A stretch of 64,000 nt of DNA, taken from the NCBI GenBank assembly GCA_021824565.1, contig JAKAKL010000018.1, positions 1-64,000 of the forward strand, written 5' to 3'. The notes under the pieces were generated by a model that worked only from the letters and a program-made list of their open reading frames with translations, was not told the DNA's origin and searched no databases. Shown piece by piece: positions 1 through 8,913 of the stretch. The position numbers were made by a program, and so were the translations under genes. The stretch is from Bacteroidota bacterium. GTDB lineage: Bacteria > Bacteroidota > Ignavibacteria > Ignavibacteriales > Ignavibacteriaceae. The number at the start of each line of letters is the position of its first letter. Position 1 is the first letter of the stretch.

Positions 1-536
1 TTTTCCTTTAACGATTTTAAATCGCGCAGAGCTTTGTTAAGCTGATCATAGAGCTTTTTATAATCGGAGAGATCATCGTCATTGCTTCCGAACTCGTCTA
101 AAAACTCAATGTGAGTTTCAGTGCGCAGCAGCGATTGATGCTCGTGCTGACCGTGCAGATCAACAAGAAGATTGCCGACGTCCTTAATAATATTCAGCGG
201 TACGGGACTGTCGTTTATAAAGCAGCGGTTAGAGCCTTTGAGGGAAATTTCTCTTCGCATAATCAATTCAGAAAGACAATCAATTTCATTTTCTTCCAGA
301 ATGCTTTTAACTTTTTTATTACCATCTACATTAAAGATTCCTTCGACAACAGATTTAGCCGCGCCTTTGCGCACAACGTCTGTAGAAGCGCGGTCGCCGA
401 GCAAAAGGCTCATCGCATCAATTAATATAGATTTGCCCGCGCCGGTTTCGCCGGTGATAATATTTAAGCCGCCGCCGAACTCAACGTTGACGTGTTCAAT
501 CAATGCATAATCTTTTACTTCGAGCGACTTGATCAT
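1..536 (-). CDS. recN: DNA repair protein RecN, N-terminal part (runs off the left edge)
   Basis: Only the first ~178 codons are inside the window; the gene continues to the left. The translation starts MIKSLEVKDYALIE and carries the SMC/RecN Walker A motif GETGAGKS near residue 30, followed by LLLGDRA and, further on, the RecN-typical segment LLVDLHGQHEHQSLL. RecN is a cytoplasmic SMC-like ATPase acting in double-strand break repair. The ATG is the complement of 534-536 and fits the family N-terminus exactly. The NUDIX gene stops 28 bases upstream on the same strand, so the two are probably co-transcribed. Identification is firm; completeness cannot be judged. Confidence 0.93.
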   Translation of the reverse strand, partial: MIKSLEVKDYALIEHVNVEFGGGLNIITGETGAGKSILIDAMSLLLGDRASTDVVRKGAAKSVVEGIFNVDGNKKVKSILEENEIDCLSELIMRREISLKGSNRCFINDSPVPLNIIKDVGNLLVDLHGQHEHQSLLRTETHIEFLDEFGSNDDDLSDYKKLYDQLNKALRDLKSLKE

Positions 537-564
537 AAATAAAATTTAAGTATAAAAAAGAAAT

Positions 565-1095
565 TCATTTAAAATAATTTTTTGCGAGATGAAATCCGCA
601 AATAGTTTTTGAGTCGTAAATTTCACCGGAAGAAATTTTTTGCTCAACTTCATCGACAGTAAACTCATAAATTTCCATACCGTATTCTCCTTCTTCGCGG
701 TTATGATTTCCGGCTGTTAAATCTTCAGCAAGAAAAATATGAAGAATCTCCGTGCAGAATCCGGGAGTTGTGCAGATCGCTCCAAGCTTAATAAAATTTT
801 CAGCATCGTAGCCGGTCTCTTCTTTTAATTCGCGCTCCGCGCAGACTATTGGGTCTTCATCTTTATTTAATTTTCCCGCGGGAAGTTCAAGCAAAGTTTT
901 CTTCAGCGGATAACGAAATTGTTTTACGAAAATAATTTTCTTTTCTTTAGTAACGGCAACGATAACGGCGCCGCCGTTATGAACGGCAGTTTCTCTAACG
1001 CTCTTGTTTCCGCTGTTGTATTCAATCTCGTCAACTTGAAGATCGAAAACTCTTCCTCTAAAAATTGTTTCGCTTTTTATTACTTTAAAATTCAT
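565..1095 (-). CDS. NUDIX hydrolase, ADP-ribose pyrophosphatase type
   Basis: A 176-residue cytoplasmic protein with a complete Nudix box (G-x5-E-x7-REUxEExGU) at about residues 74-96: GKLNKDE followed by RELKEETGY. The N-terminal layout (FRGRVFDLQVDEIEYNSG, then VRETAVHNGGAVIVAV) is that of ADP-ribose/nucleoside-diphosphate-sugar pyrophosphatases (NudF-like), which hydrolyse ADP-ribose to AMP and ribose 5-phosphate. Length is normal for the group. The start is ATG at 1095 with a GGAA-like site upstream. It sits between a YkvA-like gene and recN on the same strand. Substrate is inferred from family only; other NDP-sugars are possible. Confidence 0.85.
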   Translation of the reverse strand: MNFKVIKSETIFRGRVFDLQVDEIEYNSGNKSVRETAVHNGGAVIVAVTKEKKIIFVKQFRYPLKKTLLELPAGKLNKDEDPIVCAERELKEETGYDAENFIKLGAICTTPGFCTEILHIFLAEDLTAGNHNREEGEYGMEIYEFTVDEVEQKISSGEIYDSKTICGFHLAKNYFK

Positions 1096-1181
1096 TCGTT
1101 TCCGTATTTAAGGCATTAATTATTAACAGAAAAGCTTTTTTAATAAATCATGTTCAAGAAATCAAAATTGCAAGCAAAGAT

Positions 1182-1544
1182 TTAATAATAAGGTACAAGC
1201 TCGCGACCTAAGAATTTTAACAAGGCAGTAATTACGCCAAGGTCATCGAGATAGCCGATGACGGGTATAAAATCGGGAATAGCATCAACAGGCGAAATGA
1301 AATAAATCAATCCGGCGACAACAATTGATTTTCTATACCAGGCAACTGCCGGGTCGCGCATGTATCTGTATAAAGCAAAAAGGTCTTTTGCAAAAGAAAT
1401 TTTCTTTTCAACTTTTGCCAGTTTGCTCCAAAGATTTCCTTCGACGAAATCAATGTTTTTATTAACTTCATCCTCGGTGGTTCCGCCGAAATCAAGTTCG
1501 CTGATTTCGGTGAAATCATCGAGATCATATTTCTGATCTTTCAT
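1182..1544 (-). CDS. DUF1232/YkvA-like small membrane protein
   Basis: A 120-residue protein. Its second half holds the DUF1232 (YkvA) signature: a hydrophobic segment VVAGLIYFISPVDAIPDFIP at about residues 75-94, followed by GYLDDLGV. The first half is acidic and charged. The family is small, membrane-associated and of unknown function. The ATG at 1544 is preceded by AGGAA at good spacing. It lies 21 bases downstream of the S9 peptidase stop on the same strand, so the two are probably one transcript. No specific function can be given. Confidence 0.8.
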   Translation of the reverse strand: MKDQKYDLDDFTEISELDFGGTTEDEVNKNIDFVEGNLWSKLAKVEKKISFAKDLFALYRYMRDPAVAWYRKSIVVAGLIYFISPVDAIPDFIPVIGYLDDLGVITALLKFLGRELVPYY

Positions 1545-1565
1545 AATTTAATTCCTTCCGGAATT

Positions 1566-3593
1566 TTATTTTTTATGTTTCTGGAACCAATCAAAAATCG
1601 TATTCCACCAAAGCTTAGCGTCTTGAGGCTTAACGACAAAATGGAACTCGTTATTGAAATATAAGAACTTGCTTTCGACTCCGAGAGTTTGAAGCGAAGT
1701 AAATAACTGGAATGCTTGTTCCTCCGGCACGCGGTAATCATGAGCGCCTTCAACTATAAGCATTGGAGTTTTTGCGTTCTGAATAAATCTTTCAGGATTC
1801 CATTTATCATAAAGCGCACGGTTTGTAAACGGCGTACCTTTAAATTCCCAGTTAGGAAACCATAGTTCTTCGGTAGTGCCCCACATGCTCACGGTATTGA
1901 AAACGCCGTCATGAGAGACAACCGCATTAAAGCGGCTCGTATGACCTTCGAGCCAGTCAATCATATAACCACCGAAAGAAGCGCCGGCTGCAAAAGTATT
2001 TTTTGGATCAATAAATTTGTAAGTCTTAATTGCGTAGTCGCAGGCTTTCATTAAATCGACATAAACCTTACCGCCCCAATCGCCTGAAATATCATTCGTA
2101 AATTTTTGTCCGTAGCCGGTGCTGCCGGTTGGGTTCGGCGCAACAACAACGTAGCCCTTGGAGGCAAACAATTCAAGATTCCAGCGGTAATGAAATTCAT
2201 CCTGCCAGTTATCCTGCGGTCCGCCGTGAATTAAGAATATCATAGGATATTTTTTTGCAGGATCAAAAAAAGGCGGCTTCATTAAAATCGATTCAATCTT
2301 TCTTCCACCAGCTCCAGTAGACCAGAAAGTTTCTACCGGATTTAATTCGAGCTTTGATAAAAGTTCTTTGTTCAAAAAAGTAATTTGATGAACATTACTG
2401 CCGTCATTGTTCATAGCGAAAATTTCGTAAGGAAGTTCTGCGCGCTGCTGCTTAAAATAAATTGTCTTTCCATCGGGTGAAATAGAAATATCGCCATTGC
2501 TGTGTTCTTTTAAAAGCACAGAAACTTTTTTTGTTTTTATATCTGTTTTATAAATAGAATTATAAATTTCATTATTGGCAGTGAAGTAAATATACCTTGA
2601 GTCGGGCGACCAGATAATTTCAGCAACAGAGCGGTCAAACTTTTCGGTAAGATTATTTATTTTTCCTGTCGAGCGGTCGTAAAGTACAAGGCATTGTTTA
2701 TCTGATTCATGTCCCGGAACAAGCATGGACGCGAACGCAATATATTTTCCATCGGGCGAATACACAGGTTCGTTATCATTTCCCGGGCTTGCTGAAATTT
2801 TCTTTGCCGGAATTTTTGAATCCGGTTTTACATCGTTAATGCTGACTGTGAAAATATCATTGTTGGTACTGTTGGCGACAACAGTATTCGGGTTCATAGT
2901 GTAGGCAATTTCTTTATCGTCGGGAGAAAAGTTAAAGTCATTTGCGCTGCCAAGGTCAAGCGGCGGAACGTCATTATGCATTAAATAATTTAAATCAACA
3001 AGCTGCTTTGAAGCGATATCAAATAAAAATAAATGGCTTCTTTTATTATTGAGCCATTCATTCCAGTGGCGAAACATTAAGTGAGTTATAATTCTCGCGT
3101 CGTATTTTTCAGCTTTCTTTTCATCATCTTTCTTCTTGTTGCAGTCCTGATTCGGGCAGTCTGCATAAACAGACGAAGTTATTAATAATTTATTTCCGTC
3201 GTTCGACCATTTGAAATCAGAGACGCCGGTATAAATATCTGTAAGCTGTTTTGCATCGGAGCCGTCGAGATTGCATGAAACAACTTGATCGTTTTCAATG
3301 TAAGAAATTCTTTTTCCGTCCGGGGAAAATCTCGGATCGCTTTCGCTTTTTTCCGAATTATTTAATTGATGTAAATCGGAGCCGTCAATGTTTACCAAAT
3401 ATATTTCTGTTTTGCCTTTATTCTCTTCCATGTTGTATGAAGTTACAGAGAATGCAATAGTTTTTCCGTCAGGTGAAAGAACAATTTGATCAATTCTTTT
3501 CATCGCCCATAAATCTTCAACAGTAATTGGGCGTTTTGTTTGAGCGGTCATAATTAGCGGAAATAAAATTAAGATAAGAAAAAGCTTTTTCAT
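1566..3593 (-). CDS. Secreted prolyl-oligopeptidase family (S9) serine peptidase
   Basis: A protein of about 675 residues with an N-terminal signal peptide (MKKLFLILILFPLIMTAQ), a beta-propeller of repeated SPDGK-type TolB/WD40-like blades, and a C-terminal alpha/beta-hydrolase domain. The nucleophile motif GASFGGY puts the serine near residue 539; an aspartate lies in VEGAHDYRVP and a histidine in EFHF, in the S9 order Ser-Asp-His. The family (dipeptidyl-peptidase 5 / acylaminoacyl-peptidase types) cleaves short peptides, here probably in the periplasm. I prefer the ATG at 3593 over a TTG seven codons upstream: GAGG sits six bases before it and the signal peptide starts there. Exact peptide specificity is not visible. 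Confidence 0.88.
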   Translation of the reverse strand: MKKLFLILILFPLIMTAQTKRPITVEDLWAMKRIDQIVLSPDGKTIAFSVTSYNMEENKGKTEIYLVNIDGSDLHQLNNSEKSESDPRFSPDGKRISYIENDQVVSCNLDGSDAKQLTDIYTGVSDFKWSNDGNKLLITSSVYADCPNQDCNKKKDDEKKAEKYDARIITHLMFRHWNEWLNNKRSHLFLFDIASKQLVDLNYLMHNDVPPLDLGSANDFNFSPDDKEIAYTMNPNTVVANSTNNDIFTVSINDVKPDSKIPAKKISASPGNDNEPVYSPDGKYIAFASMLVPGHESDKQCLVLYDRSTGKINNLTEKFDRSVAEIIWSPDSRYIYFTANNEIYNSIYKTDIKTKKVSVLLKEHSNGDISISPDGKTIYFKQQRAELPYEIFAMNNDGSNVHQITFLNKELLSKLELNPVETFWSTGAGGRKIESILMKPPFFDPAKKYPMIFLIHGGPQDNWQDEFHYRWNLELFASKGYVVVAPNPTGSTGYGQKFTNDISGDWGGKVYVDLMKACDYAIKTYKFIDPKNTFAAGASFGGYMIDWLEGHTSRFNAVVSHDGVFNTVSMWGTTEELWFPNWEFKGTPFTNRALYDKWNPERFIQNAKTPMLIVEGAHDYRVPEEQAFQLFTSLQTLGVESKFLYFNNEFHFVVKPQDAKLWWNTIFDWFQKHKK

Positions 3594-3747
3594 TTTTGCC
3601 TCGATAGGTTTCAATTTTTTGTTGATAAAAATAGCAGAACTTGCTTAGAAAGGCAATTTGACAAGCATATTCATTTCAACTAAAAAGCGCTTTATGTAAA
3701 TTGATGCTGCATTTAATAAAAATTTATTTCAATATACGGTTACGAAT

Positions 3748-4464
3748 TTGAGAACAGTTAAGCAAATTTTTCTTCCCGGAACAGACAGACAATTCGCCAT
3801 CCTTTCTTCTCAAGTGAATCTTGAAGGAAAAACAATTTTGATTATTGGCGGCAACACGTCTGAAGTAGCCGGTGAATTTATTGAATCAAAGGCTTCGCAT
3901 ATAACAATTATAGTAGAAGATAATGACTCGCTGCTTCAAACAAGGATGTTAATAAAGAATAAAGAAAACATTTCGTCTAAACTGATGGAGTTCACAAGCA
4001 CTGATTTTAGTGAAGAAACTTTTGACATAGTTTATGCGCAGGCCTCTATTTCAACAACAGGAAGAAATAAAATTATAAAAGAAGTAAAAAGAATTTTAAA
4101 ACCCTCCGGAATTTTCTGTGTTGGTGAAAATGTTATCTTTACCCAAAAGCTTCCAGTATTTGTAAAAGATATTTTCGAAAACTCAGGAACTATTCCTCTG
4201 CTTAAAGACGAGGTCCATAAATTCTATAGTGAAAAAAACTTTGAGGTCTTGTATGAACATGATCTATCTGCGACGTTAAAAGATTTCTACCGCACGGGCT
4301 CATCATTGTTAAACAACAATATTAATTCCTTATCCGAGCGGGAAAAATCATACTATAAAAAAATTCTAAAACAGATAAGCCATGAATCGAATGCATATCT
4401 AAACCTTGGCGGAGAAAATTATTTTGGTTTCACTATGCTGATATTGCGAAAGAATTCAAAATGA
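3748..4464 (+). CDS. Class I SAM-dependent methyltransferase, substrate unknown
   Basis: A 238-residue protein with a Rossmann-fold methyltransferase core: motif I region TILIIGGNTSEVAGEF near residues 29-45, an acidic residue ending strand 2 (IIVEDN), and a post-IV motif ILKPSGIFCVGE near 123-134, as in Methyltransf_11-type enzymes. Motif I is a poor match (GGNTSE rather than GxGxG), so the SAM loop is degenerate. The start is TTG at 3748; no in-frame ATG lies near the N-terminus and no good Shine-Dalgarno is visible, so the start is uncertain. The stop overlaps the start of the RlmD-like gene (ATGA), suggesting translational coupling and perhaps a role near rRNA modification. Confidence 0.7.
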   Translation: MRTVKQIFLPGTDRQFAILSSQVNLEGKTILIIGGNTSEVAGEFIESKASHITIIVEDNDSLLQTRMLIKNKENISSKLMEFTSTDFSEETFDIVYAQASISTTGRNKIIKEVKRILKPSGIFCVGENVIFTQKLPVFVKDIFENSGTIPLLKDEVHKFYSEKNFEVLYEHDLSATLKDFYRTGSSLLNNNINSLSEREKSYYKKILKQISHESNAYLNLGGENYFGFTMLILRKNSK

Positions 4465-5891
4465 AAAAGGGCGACCAGCTTGAACTGGAAATAGAAAAAT
4501 ATGCTTTTGAAGGTAAAGGGATTGCAAAGATAAATAAAGATTCTGAGCAAGAGGACTCTAAATATGTCGTCTTTGTTCACGGAGCTTATCCCGGCGATAA
4601 AGTAAAAGCGCAGCTAACGAAGATTAAAAAATCTTACGCTGAAGGAAAGGTCTCGGAGGTAATTTACCCTTCACAGTTTCGGACAAAAGCAAAATGTAAA
4701 TACTTTGGAACGTGCGGCGGATGCAAGCAGCAGGATCTTGATTATCAAGCCCAGGCAAAATTCAAACAGCAGCAGGTTGAAGAGATTTTTATTAAGCTCG
4801 GCGGGTTCAGCAATTTTAAAATTGAGGAAATTATTTCTTCAGAGAATATTTTTTATTATAGAAACAAAATGGAATTTTCTTTCGCTGATAAAAGATGGCT
4901 TACCCTGGAAGAAATAAATTCCGGCAAAGAGATAGACCGTGACTTTGCTCTTGGACTGCACATTCCGAATTTGTTTGATAAAGTTCTTGATATTGATGAA
5001 TGTTTTCTTCAGTCGGAAACCAGCAATAAAATTTTAAACTTTACAAGAAAATTTTTTAAAGAAAGATCTGTTTCTATTTATACTTCTCAAAATAATTCCG
5101 GATTTCTTAGAAACCTTGTAATAAAGCAGTCGCAGCACACAAAAGATTTAATGGTTAATCTCGTTTCGTTTTATGAAGACGAAAAGTTAATGACAGAATA
5201 TTCTGAAAACCTTTTGAAAAGCGTTCCGAAAATAACCACGATTATAAATAATATAAATTTGAAAAAGGCATTGATAGCAACGGGGGACTATGAAAAAGTT
5301 TTTTATGGGAACGGATTTATTTTTGATACGATTGGTAAATATAAATTTAGGGTAAGCGCGAATTCATTTTTCCAGACGAATACTTTGCAAGCCGAAAAAC
5401 TTTATCAAACTGCAATGGGCTTTGCAGATTTATCCGGCAGTGAAGTGGTTTACGATCTCTATTCCGGCGCAGGAACAATTTCAATTTTTATTTCTTCTAA
5501 AGCAAAGCAAGTAATTGGTTTTGAAACAGTTGAATCAGCGGTTGCAGATGCAGACGAGAATAAAAAATTAAATCAAATTGAAAATGTAAATTTTATAACA
5601 GCCGATCTTTATAAATCCTTTTTGCCAAAGCTCGAAGAAAATAATCTGGAAAAGCCTGACGTCGTAATCATAGATCCGCCTCGAAGCGGCATGCATACAA
5701 ATACCGTCGATGATGTAATAAAATTAAATCCTAAAAAAATAGTTTATGTAAGCTGCAATCCGGCAACGCAGGTGCGTGATATAAAATTATTTTGTTCGGA
5801 AAATTACAAGCTGATTAAAATTCGTCCGGTGGACATGTTCCCGCATACTTATCATATTGAAAATGTAGCACTGCTTCAAAAAGAAGAATGA
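4461..5891 (+). CDS. rlmD: 23S rRNA (uracil-C5)-methyltransferase, RlmD/RumA family
   Basis: A 476-residue enzyme with an N-terminal TRAM domain (about 1-65), a [4Fe-4S] cysteine set (C79, C85, C88 and probably C181), and a C-terminal SAM domain with DLYSGAGTISIF, DPPRSGMH and the catalytic cysteine motif VSCNPAT (C432), ending in ENVALL. It methylates a uridine in 23S rRNA at C5 using SAM. Length fits the family. Paralogues RlmD, RlmCD and RlmC cannot be told apart safely by eye, so the site (U1939 versus U747) is inference. It overlaps the preceding methyltransferase by four bases and is convergent with rsmI, overlapping its end by 16 bases. Confidence 0.88.
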   Translation: MKKGDQLELEIEKYAFEGKGIAKINKDSEQEDSKYVVFVHGAYPGDKVKAQLTKIKKSYAEGKVSEVIYPSQFRTKAKCKYFGTCGGCKQQDLDYQAQAKFKQQQVEEIFIKLGGFSNFKIEEIISSENIFYYRNKMEFSFADKRWLTLEEINSGKEIDRDFALGLHIPNLFDKVLDIDECFLQSETSNKILNFTRKFFKERSVSIYTSQNNSGFLRNLVIKQSQHTKDLMVNLVSFYEDEKLMTEYSENLLKSVPKITTIINNINLKKALIATGDYEKVFYGNGFIFDTIGKYKFRVSANSFFQTNTLQAEKLYQTAMGFADLSGSEVVYDLYSGAGTISIFISSKAKQVIGFETVESAVADADENKKLNQIENVNFITADLYKSFLPKLEENNLEKPDVVIIDPPRSGMHTNTVDDVIKLNPKKIVYVSCNPATQVRDIKLFCSENYKLIKIRPVDMFPHTYHIENVALLQKEE

Positions 5892-6565
5892 CGTTTGTTA
5901 TCTATCAGCAAAACAAACTCGCCCTTTAGGTTCATTTTTTCTGCGTCAGCAAGAATTTCTTCAGCTGTTCCCCGGTAGAATTTTTCATCTATCATTGTCA
6001 GCTGGAAAGCGAGAACACAACGGATATTTTTTCCCAATATTTTCACAACATCTGCAAGCAAGCTTTTTAATCTATAGGGTGTATCTAGGATGATAATGAC
6101 TTCATGAATGTTTTTTAGTTTTAGTAGTTGCAGACGGCGTTCATCTTTTTTAGGAGAAAGCCAGCCGAAATAATAAAATTTTTCGAAGTCTAAACCGGAA
6201 GCTGTTAAAGCAGGCAATAATGAATTTGCACCTGGAATAGGAATCACTTGAATGTTTTGAGAAATGCAAAGTTCCGCCAATAAGTGTCCCGGGTCCGAAA
6301 ATAAAGGCGTACCGCAGTCAGATATTAATGCAGCCGATTTTCCTTCCAATATTTTGAAAAGGATTTCATTTGCTGCTTCTTTCTCATTATGTTCATTAAG
6401 CGATAAAAGTTCTTTTTCAATTTTATATTCTGCAAGCAGGCGGCGCGCTTCTTTGAACTCTTCACAGATAATGAAATCAACGTCGCCGAGAATTTTTAAA
6501 CCGCGCAGAGTAATATCGTTCCAATTACCTATAGGCGTAGAAACCAAAAAAAGTTTTCCTTTCAT
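5876..6565 (-). CDS. rsmI: 16S rRNA (cytidine-1402-2'-O)-methyltransferase RsmI
   Basis: A tetrapyrrole-methylase-fold enzyme that 2'-O-methylates C1402 of 16S rRNA. Visible RsmI landmarks: LFLVSTPIGNWNDITLRGL at the N-terminus, SLNEHNE, LISDCGTPLFSDPG, IPIPGANSLLPALTASG, FYYFGWLSPKK, ILDTPYRL and KGEFVLLI at the end. I place the start at the ATG at 6565 (229 residues). The frame stays open 44 codons further to a TTG, but that extension is basic and unlike the family. The 3' end overlaps the rlmD-like gene on the other strand, so two rRNA methyltransferases are convergent here. Confidence 0.9.
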   Translation of the reverse strand: MKGKLFLVSTPIGNWNDITLRGLKILGDVDFIICEEFKEARRLLAEYKIEKELLSLNEHNEKEAANEILFKILEGKSAALISDCGTPLFSDPGHLLAELCISQNIQVIPIPGANSLLPALTASGLDFEKFYYFGWLSPKKDERRLQLLKLKNIHEVIIILDTPYRLKSLLADVVKILGKNIRCVLAFQLTMIDEKFYRGTAEEILADAEKMNLKGEFVLLIDNKRHSSF

Positions 6566-6718
6566 AACATTAAGATAATCAACAAACAGAAATAAATCTT
6601 TTGGACAAAAAAATTTTTTTGTTGTCTTATCTGCTAAAATCTTCTTAATTTTCTTTTGTCTAATTGGGGAACTAAGAAATTCAGCTTGTGTCAACAATTA
6701 AATTGAACGGGTAATATT

Positions 6719-8731
6719 ATGAGCGAAACACATATCAACGGTGAAAATTTAAAAGGACTGCCGGCAAATGCTTATACAGAACTAAAGCCAGGCGAAGAGT
6801 ACATCCCGGTAATGCCGCCCCATGTGAAGGTACCTGAGGTTAGCTTTTATTCGGTGATAACCGGATTACTAATGGCAGTACTTTTCTCAGCAGCAGCGGC
6901 GTATCTTGGACTAAAGATCGGGCAGGTGTTTGAGGCGGCTATCCCGATCGCAATTATTGCCGTAGGGCTTTCAACTGCAATAAAAAGAAAAAATGCTCTC
7001 GGCGAAAATGTAATTATACAATCAATCGGCTCAACATCGGGCGGAGTGGTTGCCGGAGCAATTTTTACTATACCAGCATTGTACATATTAAATTTAAATG
7101 CTGAATTTTATAAAATATTTTTAGCTTCACTCTTCGGCGGAATACTTGGAATTTTATTTTTAATACCCTTTAGAAAATATTTTGTTAAAGAAATGCACGG
7201 GCAGTATCCTTTCCCTGAAGCAACTGCCACTACTGAAGTTTTAGTTGCCGGTGAGAAAGGCGGAAACCAGGCGGTTGTATTAATTGTCAGCGGAATTATC
7301 GGCGGCTTGTATGATTTTATTGTTGCTTCTACAGGCTGGTGGAACGAAGTATTCACTTCACGCGTAGTGCCTATCGGAGAAAAAATTGCGGACAAGTACA
7401 AGATGATTTTTAAAATGGATATAGGTGCGGCGGTAATGGGTTTGGGATATATTATCGGGCTGCGTTATGCCGCGATTATTTGTGCCGGATCTTTTGTATC
7501 GTGGTATGTGTTAATTCCTGTTATTGCTTTTATCGGGCAAAGTCTAACCGCGCCGCTCGGCGCAAATGTTTCACTTTTAATTAAGGATATGTCTGCCGAT
7601 CAAATATTTTCAAATTACGTGCGGCACATTGGTATTGGCGGAATTGCAATGGCTGGAGTTATAGGAATAATTAGATCATCTAAAATAATCGGTACGGCAT
7701 TTTCCTTAGCAGTAAAAGAAATTCTTGGTAAGAAAGAAGCTATTGAAGATAAACTTAGAACACACCGCGATATTACAATGAAGATAATAGCAATTGCAAT
7801 TATAGCAACCGCCGTTTCTATATTTATTTTCTTCATGCTTGGAATAGTAAATACTTTTATGTATGCCTTAGTTGGTCTGCTTATTGTTTTAATAATTGCA
7901 TTCCTATTTACAACAGTTGCTGCTACTGCTACTGCAATAGTAGGAACGAATCCGGTTTCTGGAATGACTTTGATGACTTTGATATTGTCTTCAATAATAT
8001 TAGTTTCTATCGGCTTGAAAGGAACAAGCGGCATGATTGCAGCATTATTGATTGGCGGTGTTGTATGCACTGCATTATCTGTATCGGGAAGTTTCATTAC
8101 AGATTTGAAGATTGGATATTGGCTTGGTTCTTCACCATATAAACAGGAAAGCTGGAAATTTTTGGGTACATTAGTTTCCGCCGCTACTGTTGGTTATGTT
8201 ATTTTGCTGCTAAATAATATCTATGGGTTTACAGGACAAAATGCACTAGTTGCTCCTCAAGCAAACGCTATGGCTGCTGTAATAAAACCATTGATGGAAA
8301 GTCAGCCCGCCCCCTGGATCTTATATATCGCTGGTGCTATGATGTCACTGCTTTTGACCATGATCGGGGTTCCAGCATTGGCATTTGCACTTGGAATGTA
8401 TATCCCGCTTGAATTAAACACACCATTGTTGGTTGGCGGATTGATAGCATATTTCGTATCGACAAGAAGTAAAAATGAAAAGATAAACAAAGCTCGCGGT
8501 GAAAGAGGAACCTTGATAGCTTCCGGCTTTATTGCCGGAGGCGCTTTGATGGGCGTTGTTAGTGCTTTCTTACGCAAATTTAATGTTAACTTAGCTGTTA
8601 GCGCCGATTGGACGAACTCGCACTCTGGAGAATTACTGGCTTTGATTATGTTCGCTCTTCTTTGTACTTATATGATTTGGGATGCATTAAGAGGAAAGCC
8701 GGAAGAGACGGACAAAGAAATTAATAAATAA
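6719..8731 (+). CDS. OPT family oligopeptide transporter
   Basis: A 670-residue integral inner-membrane protein with about 14-16 hydrophobic segments. The N-terminus (LPANAYTELKPGEEYIPVMPP), the first helix region ending in AAAAYLGLKIGQVFEAAIPIA, the motif QSIGSTSGGVVAGAIFTIPALY and the later GQYPFPEATA are characteristic of prokaryotic OPT family proteins (TIGR00733-like). The family moves small peptides or metal-chelate ligands across the membrane; substrate here is unknown. Length is normal. The ATG at 6719 has only a weak ribosome-binding site. The gene stands alone and is closed by a strong hairpin terminator about 40 bases downstream. Confidence 0.92.
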   Translation: MSETHINGENLKGLPANAYTELKPGEEYIPVMPPHVKVPEVSFYSVITGLLMAVLFSAAAAYLGLKIGQVFEAAIPIAIIAVGLSTAIKRKNALGENVIIQSIGSTSGGVVAGAIFTIPALYILNLNAEFYKIFLASLFGGILGILFLIPFRKYFVKEMHGQYPFPEATATTEVLVAGEKGGNQAVVLIVSGIIGGLYDFIVASTGWWNEVFTSRVVPIGEKIADKYKMIFKMDIGAAVMGLGYIIGLRYAAIICAGSFVSWYVLIPVIAFIGQSLTAPLGANVSLLIKDMSADQIFSNYVRHIGIGGIAMAGVIGIIRSSKIIGTAFSLAVKEILGKKEAIEDKLRTHRDITMKIIAIAIIATAVSIFIFFMLGIVNTFMYALVGLLIVLIIAFLFTTVAATATAIVGTNPVSGMTLMTLILSSIILVSIGLKGTSGMIAALLIGGVVCTALSVSGSFITDLKIGYWLGSSPYKQESWKFLGTLVSAATVGYVILLLNNIYGFTGQNALVAPQANAMAAVIKPLMESQPAPWILYIAGAMMSLLLTMIGVPALAFALGMYIPLELNTPLLVGGLIAYFVSTRSKNEKINKARGERGTLIASGFIAGGALMGVVSAFLRKFNVNLAVSADWTNSHSGELLALIMFALLCTYMIWDALRGKPEETDKEINK

Positions 8732-8770
8732 TTCCTTTAGTTGACTAAAAATTTTATAAAATTGTAATAT

Positions 8771-8806
8771 AAAAATCCACCTGTATTAAAGGTGGATTTT
8801 TATATA
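8771..8806 (+). terminator. Rho-independent terminator after the OPT transporter gene
   Basis: A perfect 12-bp stem (8771-8782 with 8790-8801) with a 7-base loop begins 39 bases after the OPT stop codon. The stem is flanked by an A-run on one side and a T-run on the other, so it could also work for transcription from the right. Confidence 0.85.
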
Positions 8807-8913
8807 AACAGAAAAACATTATAGAAAGCATTCATACTTATTCTCTTCTCTTATAAAAAACCTGCTCAATACTAATTGACTTCACATACCACTCATACCA
8901 TCTGTGCGGAAAT

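Noticed and set aside
111-510. Two overlapping plus-strand frames of 104 and 112 codons
   Set aside because: They lie antisense to the clear recN N-terminus and have no homology-like features or ribosome sites.
6566-6697. N-terminal extension of RsmI to a TTG
   Set aside because: The 44 extra residues are Lys/Phe-rich, lack family similarity and a ribosome site; the family N-terminus begins at the ATG at 6565.
7615-8097. 160-codon frame on the minus strand inside the OPT transporter
   Set aside because: It is an antisense shadow of hydrophobic codons in a well-conserved transporter gene.
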